The position numbers and the translations under genes were made by a program. A stretch of DNA of 39,479 nt from assembly GCA_003212345.1 (NCBI GenBank), contig QCPZ01000013.1:1-39479 (forward strand), read 5' to 3'. Every line of letters begins with the position of its first letter. The first letter of the stretch is position 1. This DNA is from SAR116 cluster bacterium AG-447-A06. Lineage in GTDB: Bacteria; Pseudomonadota; Alphaproteobacteria; Puniceispirillales; Puniceispirillaceae. Positions 8,505 through 16,563 of the stretch are shown here, piece by piece. The notes below the pieces were generated by a model that had not been told where the DNA came from, did not search any database, and saw nothing but the letters and a program-made list of their open reading frames with translations.

Positions 8505-9009
8505 TCTTTCTGCTCTTATTATGTTTGCCCCACCACTACTATCATTTTGAAACTGATCTAGACGCTGAGACCGCAGAGTAACTCTCGGCGACCTGTTTAC
8601 CGAGTTCGCTCTCGAAAACTACTATGATTATTGTCTTAATTATAAACCTCAGTCTTAGGTACTAAAGGGTTACATTATTAACTAATACGGCCAACACCTT
8701 AGTAAGAACCTTAACTAGGGACATCATAGTTACCTATAGTTTTTATAGGGGGGGAGATGATGATGTTGCTGTCGTCGTCTTTTTCGTCTTAATCGGTTAA
8801 TCAGAGGCTAGTTGACCAAAGGTACTGAGGTCAGTGTTTTCTAAATCGCGATTTAAGACTCACTGAAGCCTCTTTAGGGGGTGTTTGCTAGGCAAGTATG
8901 TCTCGACCATTTAACCCCACTCAGTGATTCTCAAATCCCTGTACTTTGGTAAAAATCCAAGCCATCAAACTTATAAAAATACAGTAAAATCAACAAACAT
9001 AGTGGAATA
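8505..9009. other. gene-free block with inverted repeats between the beta-barrel gene and tRNA-Ser
   Basis: No convincing coding frame occurs here on either strand. The stretch contains stem-forming repeats: CTCGG/CCGAG (8584-8588 with 8600-8604), CCTATA/TATAGG with loop GTTTT (8733-8749, followed by a G run), and the nested palindrome at 8827-8872. GGTACT recurs at 8659-8664 and 8821-8825 plus flank. It may be island attachment or control DNA, or a structured RNA. I could not assign it to a known family. Confidence 0.4.
8827..8872. repeat. nested inverted repeat centred on a 14-bp perfect palindrome
   Basis: The centre TAAATCGCGATTTA (8842-8855) is a perfect palindrome. It is flanked symmetrically by TCAGTG (8831-8836) and CACTGA (8861-8866), and beyond these by GAGG (8827-8830) and CCTC (8869-8872), with a 2-nt bulge on the right arm. 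The symmetry suggests a dimeric protein-binding site or a cruciform. Confidence 0.6.
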
Positions 9010-9032
9010 AAAAGAAATGGCGGAGGGGAAGG
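9010..9032 (-). repeat. att-site copy at the 3' end of the intact tRNA-Ser
   Basis: This is the chromosomal-side partner of 7476-7498 (22 of 23 bases identical). It overlaps the last 15 bases of the tRNA, including the CCA, so recombination here regenerates a complete tRNA gene. Confidence 0.7.
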
Positions 9033-9109
9033 GATTCGAACCCCCGAAAGGAATTTCTTCCTTTAACGATTTAGCAAACCGCCGCCTTCAGCCACTCGGC
9101 CACCCCTCC
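9018..9109 (-). tRNA. tRNA-Ser (anticodon GCU)
   Basis: The minus strand from 9109 to 9018 folds as a class II tRNA. The acceptor stem is GGAGGGG/CCCCTCC with discriminator G and an encoded CCA at 9020-9018. It has a D arm GTGGCCGAGTGGC, an anticodon loop TTGCTAA (anticodon GCT), a long variable arm (AAAGGAAGAAATTCCTTT) and the T loop GGTTCGAATCC. The long variable arm and GCT anticodon identify serine (AGC/AGU codons). Its 3' end is the att core shared with 7476-7498, and integration has left the gene intact. The next gene on the same strand, gatB, ends 267 bp upstream. Confidence 0.95.
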
Positions 9110-9376
9110 GCCGGGGACATGAGATTAAGCACAAAAATTATCGTGAGAGCTCATGTTTTAAAGTGCACGGCGTATGCTGTCTTCTTCCTAGCTTCGATTG
9201 TACTTACTGTCAAATGCCAAAATCATCCCATCCTTGCTGTGAACATTTCCAACCGCCATTCCATTAAGAAAATTGACATGTCCCGGGCATATTCGTGCTC
9301 GCTTTATCAGCTCAATACCTATTGAAATGCGTTTGATGAGCCTCCAACCGAAGTCGCCCGCCGCGTCATCCTTCGA

Positions 9377-10831
9377 CTAGCCGTTGAGCTTGCTTCGCAG
9401 GATTTGATTCACCATGCCCGGATTTGCCTGCCCACCAGATTGCTTCATCACTTGGCCAACAAAAAAGCCAAACAGCTTGTCCTTGCCACCCTGAAACTCT
9501 TCAACCTTTTCCGGATTGGCAGCAAGCACCTGATCGATCAACCCTTCAATAGCACCGCTATCCGATACTTGTTTGAGGCCTTTTTCTTCGACAATTGTTG
9601 GCGCAGTTTTTCCGCTTTCAAACATAATGGCAAATACATCTTTGGCAATGCGGCCAGAAATTGTGCTATCGCTAATCAGTTCAACAAGCCCGCCGAGCAT
9701 GTCTGGGGACACTGGACAATTAGCAAGCGTTTTGCCAGCTTTATTCAACGCGCCGAATAACTCCACCGTCATCCAGTTCGCCACCAACTTACGATCACGA
9801 CCTGCGCTGGCCGCTTCGTAATAGAGTGCCGTCTCGCGTTCATCGGTTATGACCGATGCATCATAGGGGGATAGACCATAATCACCAATTAGCCGATCAC
9901 GAATAGCGTCCGGCAATTCAGGCAAGCCTGCGGCGAGCGCATCAACCTCATCTTGAGTTACAAGCATTGGCAACAAATCAGGATCGGGAAAATATCTGTA
10001 ATCATGCGCATCTTCTTTGCTGCGCATGGTTCGCGTTGTGCCAGTGCTAGTGTCAAACAATCTGGTTTCTTGATCAATTTCGTTGCCATCTTCGATAATT
10101 TCGATCTGACGTGCCACCTCATGATCAATCGCCATCTGGATAAAGCGCAGCGAATTCAGGTTTTTGGTTTCAGTTCGGGTACCAAGCGGCCCGCCCGGCC
10201 TCCGCACAGACACATTTACATCAGCCCGAAGCGATCCTTCTTCCATATTACCGTCACAAGTTCCGAGATAGCGCAAAATTGAACGTAATTTTCGTACGTA
10301 AGCGGCCGCCTCAGCCGATGACCGAATATCGGGGCGCGAGACAATCTCCATTAGAGCAACGCCTGTCCGATTCAGGTCAATATAACTTTTGCTCGGATGC
10401 TGATCGTGCATGGATTTACCAGCATCCTGTTCAAGGTGCAGCCGTTCAATGCCAATATCGCGCGTACTGCCATCCGGCATCACAATCCGTAATGATCCCT
10501 CACCGACAATAGGGTCTTTGAACTGGCTAATCTGGTAACCTTGTGGCAGATCAGCGTAGAAATAATTTTTGCGATCAAAAACACTTTTCAGGTTTATTTG
10601 CGCCTTCAAGCCGAGGCCAGTGCGGATTGCCTGATAAACACATTCACGGTTTATGACTGGCAACATGCCAGGCATTGCCGCATCCACAAGTGATACATTT
10701 TCATTCGGTGCAGCTCCAAAACTTGCCGGTGCACCAGAAAACAGTTTAGCGTTGCTCGTTACTTGCGCATGAACCTCAAGGCCAATTACTACCTCCCAAT
10801 CACCTGTCCTTCCTGCCACAAGAGCGTTCAT
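9377..10831 (-). CDS. gatB: Asp-tRNA(Asn)/Glu-tRNA(Gln) amidotransferase subunit B
   Basis: GatB (484 residues, normal length) binds misacylated Glu-tRNA(Gln) or Asp-tRNA(Asn), activates the side-chain carboxylate with ATP, and amidates it with ammonia from GatA. Family motifs seen are [13 protein letters not shown] at the N-terminus, [31 protein letters not shown], the ETKNLNS segment and [10 protein letters not shown]. The C-terminal YqeY-like tail ends in [13 protein letters not shown]. It is last in a gatC-gatA-gatB operon. Its ATG overlaps the gatA stop by four bases (ATGA), implying translational coupling. No glutaminyl-tRNA synthetase gene is in the window, so dependence on the transamidation route cannot be judged here. 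Confidence 0.98.
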   Translation of the reverse strand: MNALVAGRTGDWEVVIGLEVHAQVTSNAKLFSGAPASFGAAPNENVSLVDAAMPGMLPVINRECVYQAIRTGLGLKAQINLKSVFDRKNYFYADLPQGYQISQFKDPIVGEGSLRIVMPDGSTRDIGIERLHLEQDAGKSMHDQHPSKSYIDLNRTGVALMEIVSRPDIRSSAEAAAYVRKLRSILRYLGTCDGNMEEGSLRADVNVSVRRPGGPLGTRTETKNLNSLRFIQMAIDHEVARQIEIIEDGNEIDQETRLFDTSTGTTRTMRSKEDAHDYRYFPDPDLLPMLVTQDEVDALAAGLPELPDAIRDRLIGDYGLSPYDASVITDERETALYYEAASAGRDRKLVANWMTVELFGALNKAGKTLANCPVSPDMLGGLVELISDSTISGRIAKDVFAIMFESGKTAPTIVEEKGLKQVSDSGAIEGLIDQVLAANPEKVEEFQGGKDKLFGFFVGQVMKQSGGQANPGMVNQILRSKLNG

Positions 10832-12312
10832 GCTAAGCCTCCAAATGCCATACGGTCTGGTGTGGCGGTAAACCCTGCCGCATCTTCGAGAACGGCGGCG
10901 ACCCGGTAAATGCTCGCCTCATCAAATGCGCGGCCAACAACCTGCAAACCCAATGGTAAACCATTGCTTGTCAAACCGCCGGGTACCGAAATACCGGGCA
11001 ATCCAGCCAGATTTGCAGGTACAGTGAAAATGTCATTCAAGTAATTTGTCACCGGATCATCTATCTTGCGGCCAACTGGAAATGCAGCCGATGGTGTTGC
11101 TGGCGTCAACAGCGCATCAACAGACTGAAATACATTATCAAAATCATCCTTAATAAGGCGACGTACTTTTTGTGCTTTCAGATAATAGGCATCATAATAG
11201 CCAGCCGAAAGAACATAGGTACCGATCATGATCCGGCGCTGGACTTCCTCACCAAAACCAGCAGCCCGAGTTGCTTCATACATCCCATCAAGGGTATCCG
11301 CCTCAACCCTCAAGCCATAACGCACACCATCATAACGGGCAAGGTTGGATGATGCTTCAGCAGGGGCAATGATATAATAGGCAGGTAGCGCATATTTGGT
11401 GTGCGGCAGTGACACGTCAACAAGTTCGGCCCCGGCATCACGGAGCCATACCTGTCCCTGCTCCCATAATTTGACCACCTCGTTATCCATACCATCCATG
11501 ATATATTCGCGAGGCACCCCAATTTTCATGCCCTTTACACCATTTCCAATTGTACCAATTAAATCTTGCAGGGGGGTTTGAGTTGAAGTTGAGTCCTTTG
11601 AGTCATGGCTGGCCATCGCGGTCATCATGAGCGCGTTATCAGCTACTGTTCGCGTAAACGGTCCAGCCTGATCAAGCGATGATGCAAAGGCAACAATACC
11701 CCAGCGTGAACAGCGGCCGTAAGTGGGTTTCAGCCCAACAACACCGCAAAATGCCGCTGGCTGGCGAATCGATCCACCAGTATCAGTTCCAGTAGCCATC
11801 AAGGCGGAGCGTGCTGCCACCGCAGATGCCGAACCACCAGATGAGCCACCGGGCACCAAATCAAGGTTATCTTTGCCCTTCCAAGGGCTAATTGCTGGGC
11901 CATAGGCACTTGTTTCATTTGCAGAACCCATCGCAAATTCATCACAATTGAGTTTGCCAAGCATCACTGCGCCTGCAGCCCACAAATTTGACGTCACGGT
12001 GCTTTCATAAGGCGGCGCAAAACCTTTTAGGATTTTCGAACACGCGGTACTCCTAATGTCCTTGGTACAGAACAGATCTTTCACACCAATGGGCAAGCCC
12101 TCCAATAACCCGGCTCTCCCTTCTGCAATTCGTTTGTCAGACTCGGCAGCCATAGCCAACGCGTGATCAGCTGTCAGTTCGACATAATTATTTAGATCGG
12201 ATGTTGCTTCAGCGGCGGCCAAATAAGCCTGGGCCAGTTCAACCGCCGAAGTGGATTTTTCATCAAGCGCCCTGCGCGCCTCAAACGCATTTAAATCAAG
12301 CAAATCAGCCAT
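10828..12312 (-). CDS. gatA: Asp-tRNA(Asn)/Glu-tRNA(Gln) amidotransferase subunit A
   Basis: GatA (494 residues) is the glutaminase subunit of GatCAB, releasing ammonia from glutamine for the GatB site. It belongs to the amidase-signature family. Lys78 (LPIGVKDLF), the serine pair 157/158 in [13 protein letters not shown], and the nucleophile Ser181 in [12 protein letters not shown] form the Ser-cisSer-Lys triad. The [13 protein letters not shown] segment is typical of GatA. The start overlaps the gatC stop by one base (TAATG), and the end overlaps the gatB start. Every catalytic residue expected is present. Confidence 0.98.
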   Translation of the reverse strand: MADLLDLNAFEARRALDEKSTSAVELAQAYLAAAEATSDLNNYVELTADHALAMAAESDKRIAEGRAGLLEGLPIGVKDLFCTKDIRSTACSKILKGFAPPYESTVTSNLWAAGAVMLGKLNCDEFAMGSANETSAYGPAISPWKGKDNLDLVPGGSSGGSASAVAARSALMATGTDTGGSIRQPAAFCGVVGLKPTYGRCSRWGIVAFASSLDQAGPFTRTVADNALMMTAMASHDSKDSTSTQTPLQDLIGTIGNGVKGMKIGVPREYIMDGMDNEVVKLWEQGQVWLRDAGAELVDVSLPHTKYALPAYYIIAPAEASSNLARYDGVRYGLRVEADTLDGMYEATRAAGFGEEVQRRIMIGTYVLSAGYYDAYYLKAQKVRRLIKDDFDNVFQSVDALLTPATPSAAFPVGRKIDDPVTNYLNDIFTVPANLAGLPGISVPGGLTSNGLPLGLQVVGRAFDEASIYRVAAVLEDAAGFTATPDRMAFGGLA

Positions 12313-12599
12313 TATTCAACAACCTTTGGCACAACAAAAAAACCGCTGGCGCCTTCTGGAACATTGGAGAGGATATCATCAAGGCGGTTGCCATCAGTCA
12401 CCACATCATCCCGCAGCGGCAGGGCATGGCCCGTAACACTCGCGAGCGGCTCAACATGATCGGTTTTTACTTCGTCAAGTTCGGCAATCCAACTCAGAAT
12501 GCCGTTTAATTCCTCGGCAAGTGGTTCCAGACGGTCATCTGGAACACTAATTCGTGCTAAACGGGCAATTTTTGCCACTGTGGTCTTGTCAACGGACAT
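12312..12599 (-). CDS. gatC: Asp-tRNA(Asn)/Glu-tRNA(Gln) amidotransferase subunit C
   Basis: GatC (95 residues) is the small subunit that wraps around GatA and GatB and stabilises the complex. The opening [16 protein letters not shown] and the mid-region [15 protein letters not shown], together with position just upstream of gatA, are diagnostic. Residues [10 protein letters not shown] match the usual C-terminal segment. It is the first gene of the gatCAB operon. A 57-bp gap separates it from the divergent ruvX, so the promoter of one or both genes must lie there; no clear consensus was seen. Confidence 0.95.
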   Translation of the reverse strand: MSVDKTTVAKIARLARISVPDDRLEPLAEELNGILSWIAELDEVKTDHVEPLASVTGHALPLRDDVVTDGNRLDDILSNVPEGASGFFVVPKVVE

Positions 12600-12656
12600 A
12601 TCATTGTGCTTTTTGCTGTTTGAACAAAATTACCAATTGGTGACTTATCACTCGGC

Positions 12657-13160
12657 ATGACTATCTGCAAGACAAACGATATAATCTTGATGATTTCCAG
12701 CGGTCAACGGCTGCTTGGGCTTGATATTGGCAAGAAAACCATTGGTCTCGCCCTGTCTGATCGTGGACTGAAGATAGCTTCCCCCCTAAAAATCCTCTAT
12801 CGAACCAAATTCACCCTCGACGCAACTACCTTGCTAAAGATGATCGATGCTGAGTCAATTGGTGGGCTGGTTCTTGGCTGGCCGATAAATATGGATGGCA
12901 GTACAGGTCCGCGCTGCGACGCGGTTCGTGATTTTGCTCACGCGCTTCTCAAATTCCGAGATATACCGATTGCCTTTCAAGATGAGAGGATGTCCACTAG
13001 AGCTGTGGAAAACGCAATGTTGGCCGCAGATCTGACGCGCGCTAAACGCGCTACGCGTCGTGATGCGCTCGCCGCCTGCTGGATTTTGCAAACGGCACTG
13101 GATGTGGTGAATGATAATCAAACACTCAGCGCCCAAAACGATTCCCCAACCCATCAATAA
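12657..13160 (+). CDS. ruvX: Holliday junction resolvase-like pre-16S rRNA nuclease (RuvX/YqgF)
   Basis: An RNase H-fold protein of the YqgF family, implicated in maturation of the 16S rRNA 5' end. Seen are the first acidic motif RLLGLDIGKKTIGLALSD, the substrate loop GLVLGWPINMDGSTGPR, the second acidic region FQDERMSTRAVENAML, and RRDALAACWILQTALD at the C-terminal helix. At 167 residues it is a little long for the family. Starting at ATG 12690 (MISSGQRLLG) would give 156 residues. Neither start has a clear ribosome binding site, and a TATAAT at 12680-12685 lies between them. It is divergent from gatC and 82 bp upstream of pyrB, likely in the same transcript. Confidence 0.93.
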   Translation: MTICKTNDIILMISSGQRLLGLDIGKKTIGLALSDRGLKIASPLKILYRTKFTLDATTLLKMIDAESIGGLVLGWPINMDGSTGPRCDAVRDFAHALLKFRDIPIAFQDERMSTRAVENAMLAADLTRAKRATRRDALAACWILQTALDVVNDNQTLSAQNDSPTHQ

Positions 13161-13242
13161 CTACTACCGTTGTGACCGCAACAGCAAACCAGTTTATTTA
13201 ACGCTAGACCAGCGGCACCAGTTACGGTAAGAGACTAACCAC

Positions 13243-14214
13243 ATGTTTAAGCAGGGTTATACAGGTAATCAATTGAACGGTGACGGCGGACCGGTTGCAT
13301 TAACCAGTCGGCATCTCCTTGGTATAGAGGGCATGTCCCCAATTGAGATTCGTGCCCTTCTGGATCGTGGGCATGTGTTTGCCGATAACCCGCATGATAG
13401 CGTCAGCAATGCACTCCGCGGCAAAACCATTATCAACCTGTTTTATGAAAATTCCACCCGAACCCGCGTTTCTTTTGAACTTGCGGCAAAACGTCTTAGT
13501 GGATCGGTTCTGAATATTGCTGTTGCTGGTTCATCGGTCAAAAAGGGCGAAACTCTGCTTGATACCGCTACAACACTGAATGCAATGCACCCCGATATTC
13601 TGGTGGTTCGGCACAATTGTTCCGGTGCTGCATTATTGCTGAGCCAGTATGTTGATGCAGCCGTGATTAATGCCGGTGACGGCCGCCATGAACATCCAAC
13701 CCAAGCTCTTCTTGATGCTTTGACTATTCGGCGCCGGATTGGCCGGATTGAAGGGTTAAAAATTGCTATTTGTGGCGACATTGCCAACAGCCGTGTCGCA
13801 CGGTCCAACATCCACCTTCTTGGCACACTTGGTGCGGAATTGAGGCTCGTTTGTCCAATAACACTGCTGCCTGCCGATATTGGTAATATGGGCGTTTCGG
13901 TCTTCACCGATTTTGAAGCTGGCATAAAGGGCTGCGACATCGTAATGATGCTGCGACTTCAAACCGAACGCATGGCCGGTACGGAGACGCCGTCGCAGCG
14001 TGAATATTTTAATCTGTTTGGCCTTGACAGTGGCAAATTAATGCGCGCAGCGCCAAACGCATTGGTAATGCATCCTGGGCCGATGAATCGCGGCGTCGAG
14101 ATTGACAGCGGCACAGCTGATGATGTTGAAAAAAGCCTAATCCGTACGCAGGTGGAAATGGGAGTTGCAGCACGCATGGCCTGCCTTGAGGCTTTGATTG
14201 CGAGATCACAATGA
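13243..14214 (+). CDS. pyrB: aspartate carbamoyltransferase catalytic subunit
   Basis: PyrB (323 residues) condenses carbamoyl phosphate with aspartate in the first committed step of pyrimidine synthesis. The carbamoyl phosphate loop STRTR starts at residue 71 ([13 protein letters not shown]). Further motifs are [23 protein letters not shown] and [12 protein letters not shown]. There is no pyrI regulatory gene nearby. The gene overlaps a pyrC-like gene by four bases (ATGA). That arrangement is known from bacteria in which PyrB assembles with an inactive dihydroorotase homologue, and the neighbour here lacks the metal-binding histidines. Confidence 0.97.
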   Translation: MFKQGYTGNQLNGDGGPVALTSRHLLGIEGMSPIEIRALLDRGHVFADNPHDSVSNALRGKTIINLFYENSTRTRVSFELAAKRLSGSVLNIAVAGSSVKKGETLLDTATTLNAMHPDILVVRHNCSGAALLLSQYVDAAVINAGDGRHEHPTQALLDALTIRRRIGRIEGLKIAICGDIANSRVARSNIHLLGTLGAELRLVCPITLLPADIGNMGVSVFTDFEAGIKGCDIVMMLRLQTERMAGTETPSQREYFNLFGLDSGKLMRAAPNALVMHPGPMNRGVEIDSGTADDVEKSLIRTQVEMGVAARMACLEALIARSQ

Positions 14215-15497
14215 TGGGGACCCGCTTTCTCAATGCGCATCTTTTTGACCCATCGCAATCGATCGATGGCATTGGATATATGGATGTCTTAGGTGGCGTG
14301 ATCACGGCTATCAACCTTGGCACTCCGCCCAAAGACAGCAAAATTGAAGGGATTATTGATTGTAAAAAAGCAATGTTAGTCCCGGGCATTATTGATATGC
14401 GTGTCCAATCTGCAGACCCGGGTTCCGAACATCTTGAGAGCCTACCAACATTACTTACCGCAGCAGCGTCAGGCGGTATAACTGCATTGGCCTGTTTGCC
14501 TAATACGAACCCGGTAATGGATGAGGCCAGCACAATTGACTCGTTATGTCTCCGCGCCTCGCGCATTGGCGGACCGCGCCTCTACGCCTACGGGGCCGCC
14601 ACGAAGGCGCTAGCTGGCAATGAAATGGCAGAATTGGGCCTAATGGCGGAAGCGGGTGCAGTTGGCTTCACCAATTGTACTTCATCAATCCATGACAGCC
14701 TTGTAATGCGTCGTCTTCTTGCCTACAGCAATATGTTGGACAAGCCTTTTATCCAGCATTGCGAGGACCGCGCGCTGACCCGCGAAGGTGAAATGAATGA
14801 AGGTGAGACATCTACACGGCTTGGTCTGATTGGAAGCCCAAGCGAAGCCGAGGTGATAATCATTGACCGTGATCTTCATCTATTACGGAGAACGAAGGCA
14901 CGCTATCATGTCGCTCATATTTCGACCCGTGCTGGCATTGATGCTGTTCGGAAAGCCAAGAGTGAGGGGCTGGCCGTGACAGCGGACACATCGCCACCGT
15001 ATTTTATGTTGAATGAGTTGGCCGTTAGCACCTACAATACGGCCTTCAAATTATCACCGCCACTACGAAGTGAAGATGACCGTAAAGCGGTAATCGAAGG
15101 GCTTGCGGATGGAACAATTGATGCCATCTCATCAGACCACATGCCGGTGGATCGTGATGCCAAAATGCAACCCTTTGGCCCGGCGCAACCGGGTGCATCT
15201 GCAGTTGATACCTTGCTCGCGCTTTGCTTGACACTTGTCCACCAGGGGCAAATTAGCATGACCCGCATGATTGAAGCATTAAGCATGGCCCCAGCGTCAA
15301 TCCTTGACATTGAAGGTGGCACATTAAGCCCGGGCTGTGCCGCTGATTTCATTTTATTCCGCCCTCATAGCAGCTGGATCATTACCGGTGCTAATTTCAT
15401 TTCGGACTCGCGGATAACCCCTTTTGAATCGCATCCAGTTCAAGGGCTTGTTGATGCAACCTATGTTAATGGCTTGGCTGTGTTCACACGTAATTGA
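14211..15497 (+). CDS. dihydroorotase-like protein lacking the HxH metal site (probable non-catalytic PyrC homologue)
   Basis: A 428-residue amidohydrolase of the type I dihydroorotase family. The usual metal-binding D-x-H-x-H after PG(I/L)ID is replaced by [10 protein letters not shown], so both histidines are gone. Other family positions remain: NTNPVMDE (substrate segment), [18 protein letters not shown] and ISSDHMPVD. Loss of HxH is the hallmark of inactive PyrC homologues such as the Pseudomonas pyrC' product, which supports assembly of the ATCase dodecamer. A structural partner for PyrB is therefore the likelier role, with true dihydroorotase elsewhere. It is translationally coupled to pyrB (ATGA overlap) and followed 36 bp later by plsY. 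A residual or altered activity cannot be excluded. Confidence 0.88.
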   Translation: MMGTRFLNAHLFDPSQSIDGIGYMDVLGGVITAINLGTPPKDSKIEGIIDCKKAMLVPGIIDMRVQSADPGSEHLESLPTLLTAAASGGITALACLPNTNPVMDEASTIDSLCLRASRIGGPRLYAYGAATKALAGNEMAELGLMAEAGAVGFTNCTSSIHDSLVMRRLLAYSNMLDKPFIQHCEDRALTREGEMNEGETSTRLGLIGSPSEAEVIIIDRDLHLLRRTKARYHVAHISTRAGIDAVRKAKSEGLAVTADTSPPYFMLNELAVSTYNTAFKLSPPLRSEDDRKAVIEGLADGTIDAISSDHMPVDRDAKMQPFGPAQPGASAVDTLLALCLTLVHQGQISMTRMIEALSMAPASILDIEGGTLSPGCAADFILFRPHSSWIITGANFISDSRITPFESHPVQGLVDATYVNGLAVFTRN

Positions 15498-15533
15498 TCT
15501 TTTTTGAAGCATTCATCAGGAACGACAAAGATT

Positions 15534-16139
15534 ATGTTTGATGATTTTGGGTCCTTTTTACTGGTTATTTGTTTTGCTTACGGGCTTGGCAGTATCCCAT
15601 TCGGTCTAATCTTGACACGATTAGCTGGTGCTGGAGACATTAGGAAGGTTGGCAGTGGAAATATTGGTGCAACCAATGTACTGCGAACAGGCAATAAAAA
15701 ATTGGCAATTGCGACCCTTCTTTTTGATGCTGGCAAGGGCGCCACTGCAGTTCTATTGACCACTCACCTCATCAGCAATGCCTTAACCGAACTTGCTGCT
15801 GTTTTAGTCGTGCTAGGCCATTGCTTCCCGGTTTGGTTGAAGTTTAAGGGAGGCAAAGGTGTTGCCACAAGCCTTGCCGCGCTTGCCGCGCTTGATATTT
15901 ACATAGGTGGTCTTTTTGTTGCTGTATGGCTAATCACGGCACTTGTTACACGCTATTCGTCACTATCAGCCCTGCTATCAATGTTAGCATGTGTTATAGC
16001 AGGATTTATCGTACTTGATGATATAACGGCACAAGTTGCTATCCTATTATTGGGTGCTCTTGTTTGGAGCCGTCACCGCGCAAATATTGGCAGACTCCTG
16101 GCCGGTGAAGAGACCAAAATAAGAACCAAAGACATCTAA
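15534..16139 (+). CDS. plsY: glycerol-3-phosphate acyltransferase PlsY
   Basis: An integral membrane acyltransferase (201 residues) that moves an acyl group from acyl-phosphate to glycerol-3-phosphate, the first step of phospholipid synthesis. Motifs seen are GSIPFGLILTRLAG, VGSGNIGATNVLR, GKGATAVLL and LGHCFPVWLKFKGGKGVAT, with about five hydrophobic spans. I chose ATG 15534 (MFDDFGSF) with AGGA upstream; an in-frame TTG at 15504 would add ten residues. It is last in the ruvX-pyrB-pyrC-like-plsY cluster. A hairpin followed by T residues stands 190 bp downstream. dprA, which often follows plsY in this class, is absent. Confidence 0.95.
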   Translation: MFDDFGSFLLVICFAYGLGSIPFGLILTRLAGAGDIRKVGSGNIGATNVLRTGNKKLAIATLLFDAGKGATAVLLTTHLISNALTELAAVLVVLGHCFPVWLKFKGGKGVATSLAALAALDIYIGGLFVAVWLITALVTRYSSLSALLSMLACVIAGFIVLDDITAQVAILLLGALVWSRHRANIGRLLAGEETKIRTKDI

Positions 16140-16331
16140 AATATACAATGTTTTTGGCGGTTATCACCTTATTAATACTCTGTATTTCACATTGACATAT
16201 GGGTATTTGCAAAAAATCAACAGATAGAAGTCGTAGAATAACGCTCATCACTTTGGGTCAATGGCTCTAAACTCTCGGCTCGAAACCAAAGCCCTATTTA
16301 AATGTTACCTGCTGCTGCATTTTAACTAGCG

Positions 16332-16354
16332 AAATGCGATCGCCGCATTTTTTT
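16332..16354 (+). terminator. intrinsic terminator downstream of plsY
   Basis: AAATGCG (16332-16338), a 5-nt loop and CGCATTT (16344-16350) form a perfect stem followed by a T run (seven consecutive T counting the stem end). It would end the pyrB-plsY transcript before topA. Confidence 0.6.
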
Positions 16355-16504
16355 GTTTGCTTGTCCGACTAAGTTGAAGCCCATAATCGCTGTAGAAAGA
16401 GATTTTAGGGTCCATCCCTTTCCAAAATCCCCGAACTTTCTGTGGTGCTTGTTGTTCGTAATCATCATAAAACCAGCTTAATTTTGAAAAAAACATCAGA
16501 AATT

Positions 16505-16533
16505 TTGACAAAAGCTATTTTTGCCGTTATCGG
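16505..16533 (+). promoter_or_regulatory. candidate topA promoter
   Basis: A perfect TTGACA (16505-16510) is followed after 17 bp by TATCGG (16528-16533), a weak -10. Transcription would begin about 25 nt before the topA start. It lies after the terminator, as expected for a new transcription unit. Confidence 0.3.
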
Positions 16534-16563
16534 AGGCGTTTCACAATATAGCAGGGGCAAGTG

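Larger units (their letters stand above)
16140..16563. other. 424-bp intergenic region between plsY and topA
   Basis: The stretch contains a terminator-like hairpin (16332-16354) and a candidate topA promoter (16505-16533). A minus-strand frame of 61 codons at 16326-16511 has no ribosome binding site and no recognised product. No remnant of dprA could be recognised by eye. Confidence 0.5.

Noticed and set aside
9208-9213. Minus-strand TTGACA upstream of tRNA-Ser considered as its promoter.
   Set aside because: The matching -10 (TAGGAA) is poor and would sit well upstream of the tRNA; too weak to list.
9017-9325. Plus-strand frame of 102 codons.
   Set aside because: It runs antisense through tRNA-Ser and on into the spacer; it is a chance frame.
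16326-16511. Minus-strand frame of 61 codons between plsY and topA.
   Set aside because: Starts at TTG without a ribosome binding site, and its last codons lie in the plsY terminator hairpin.
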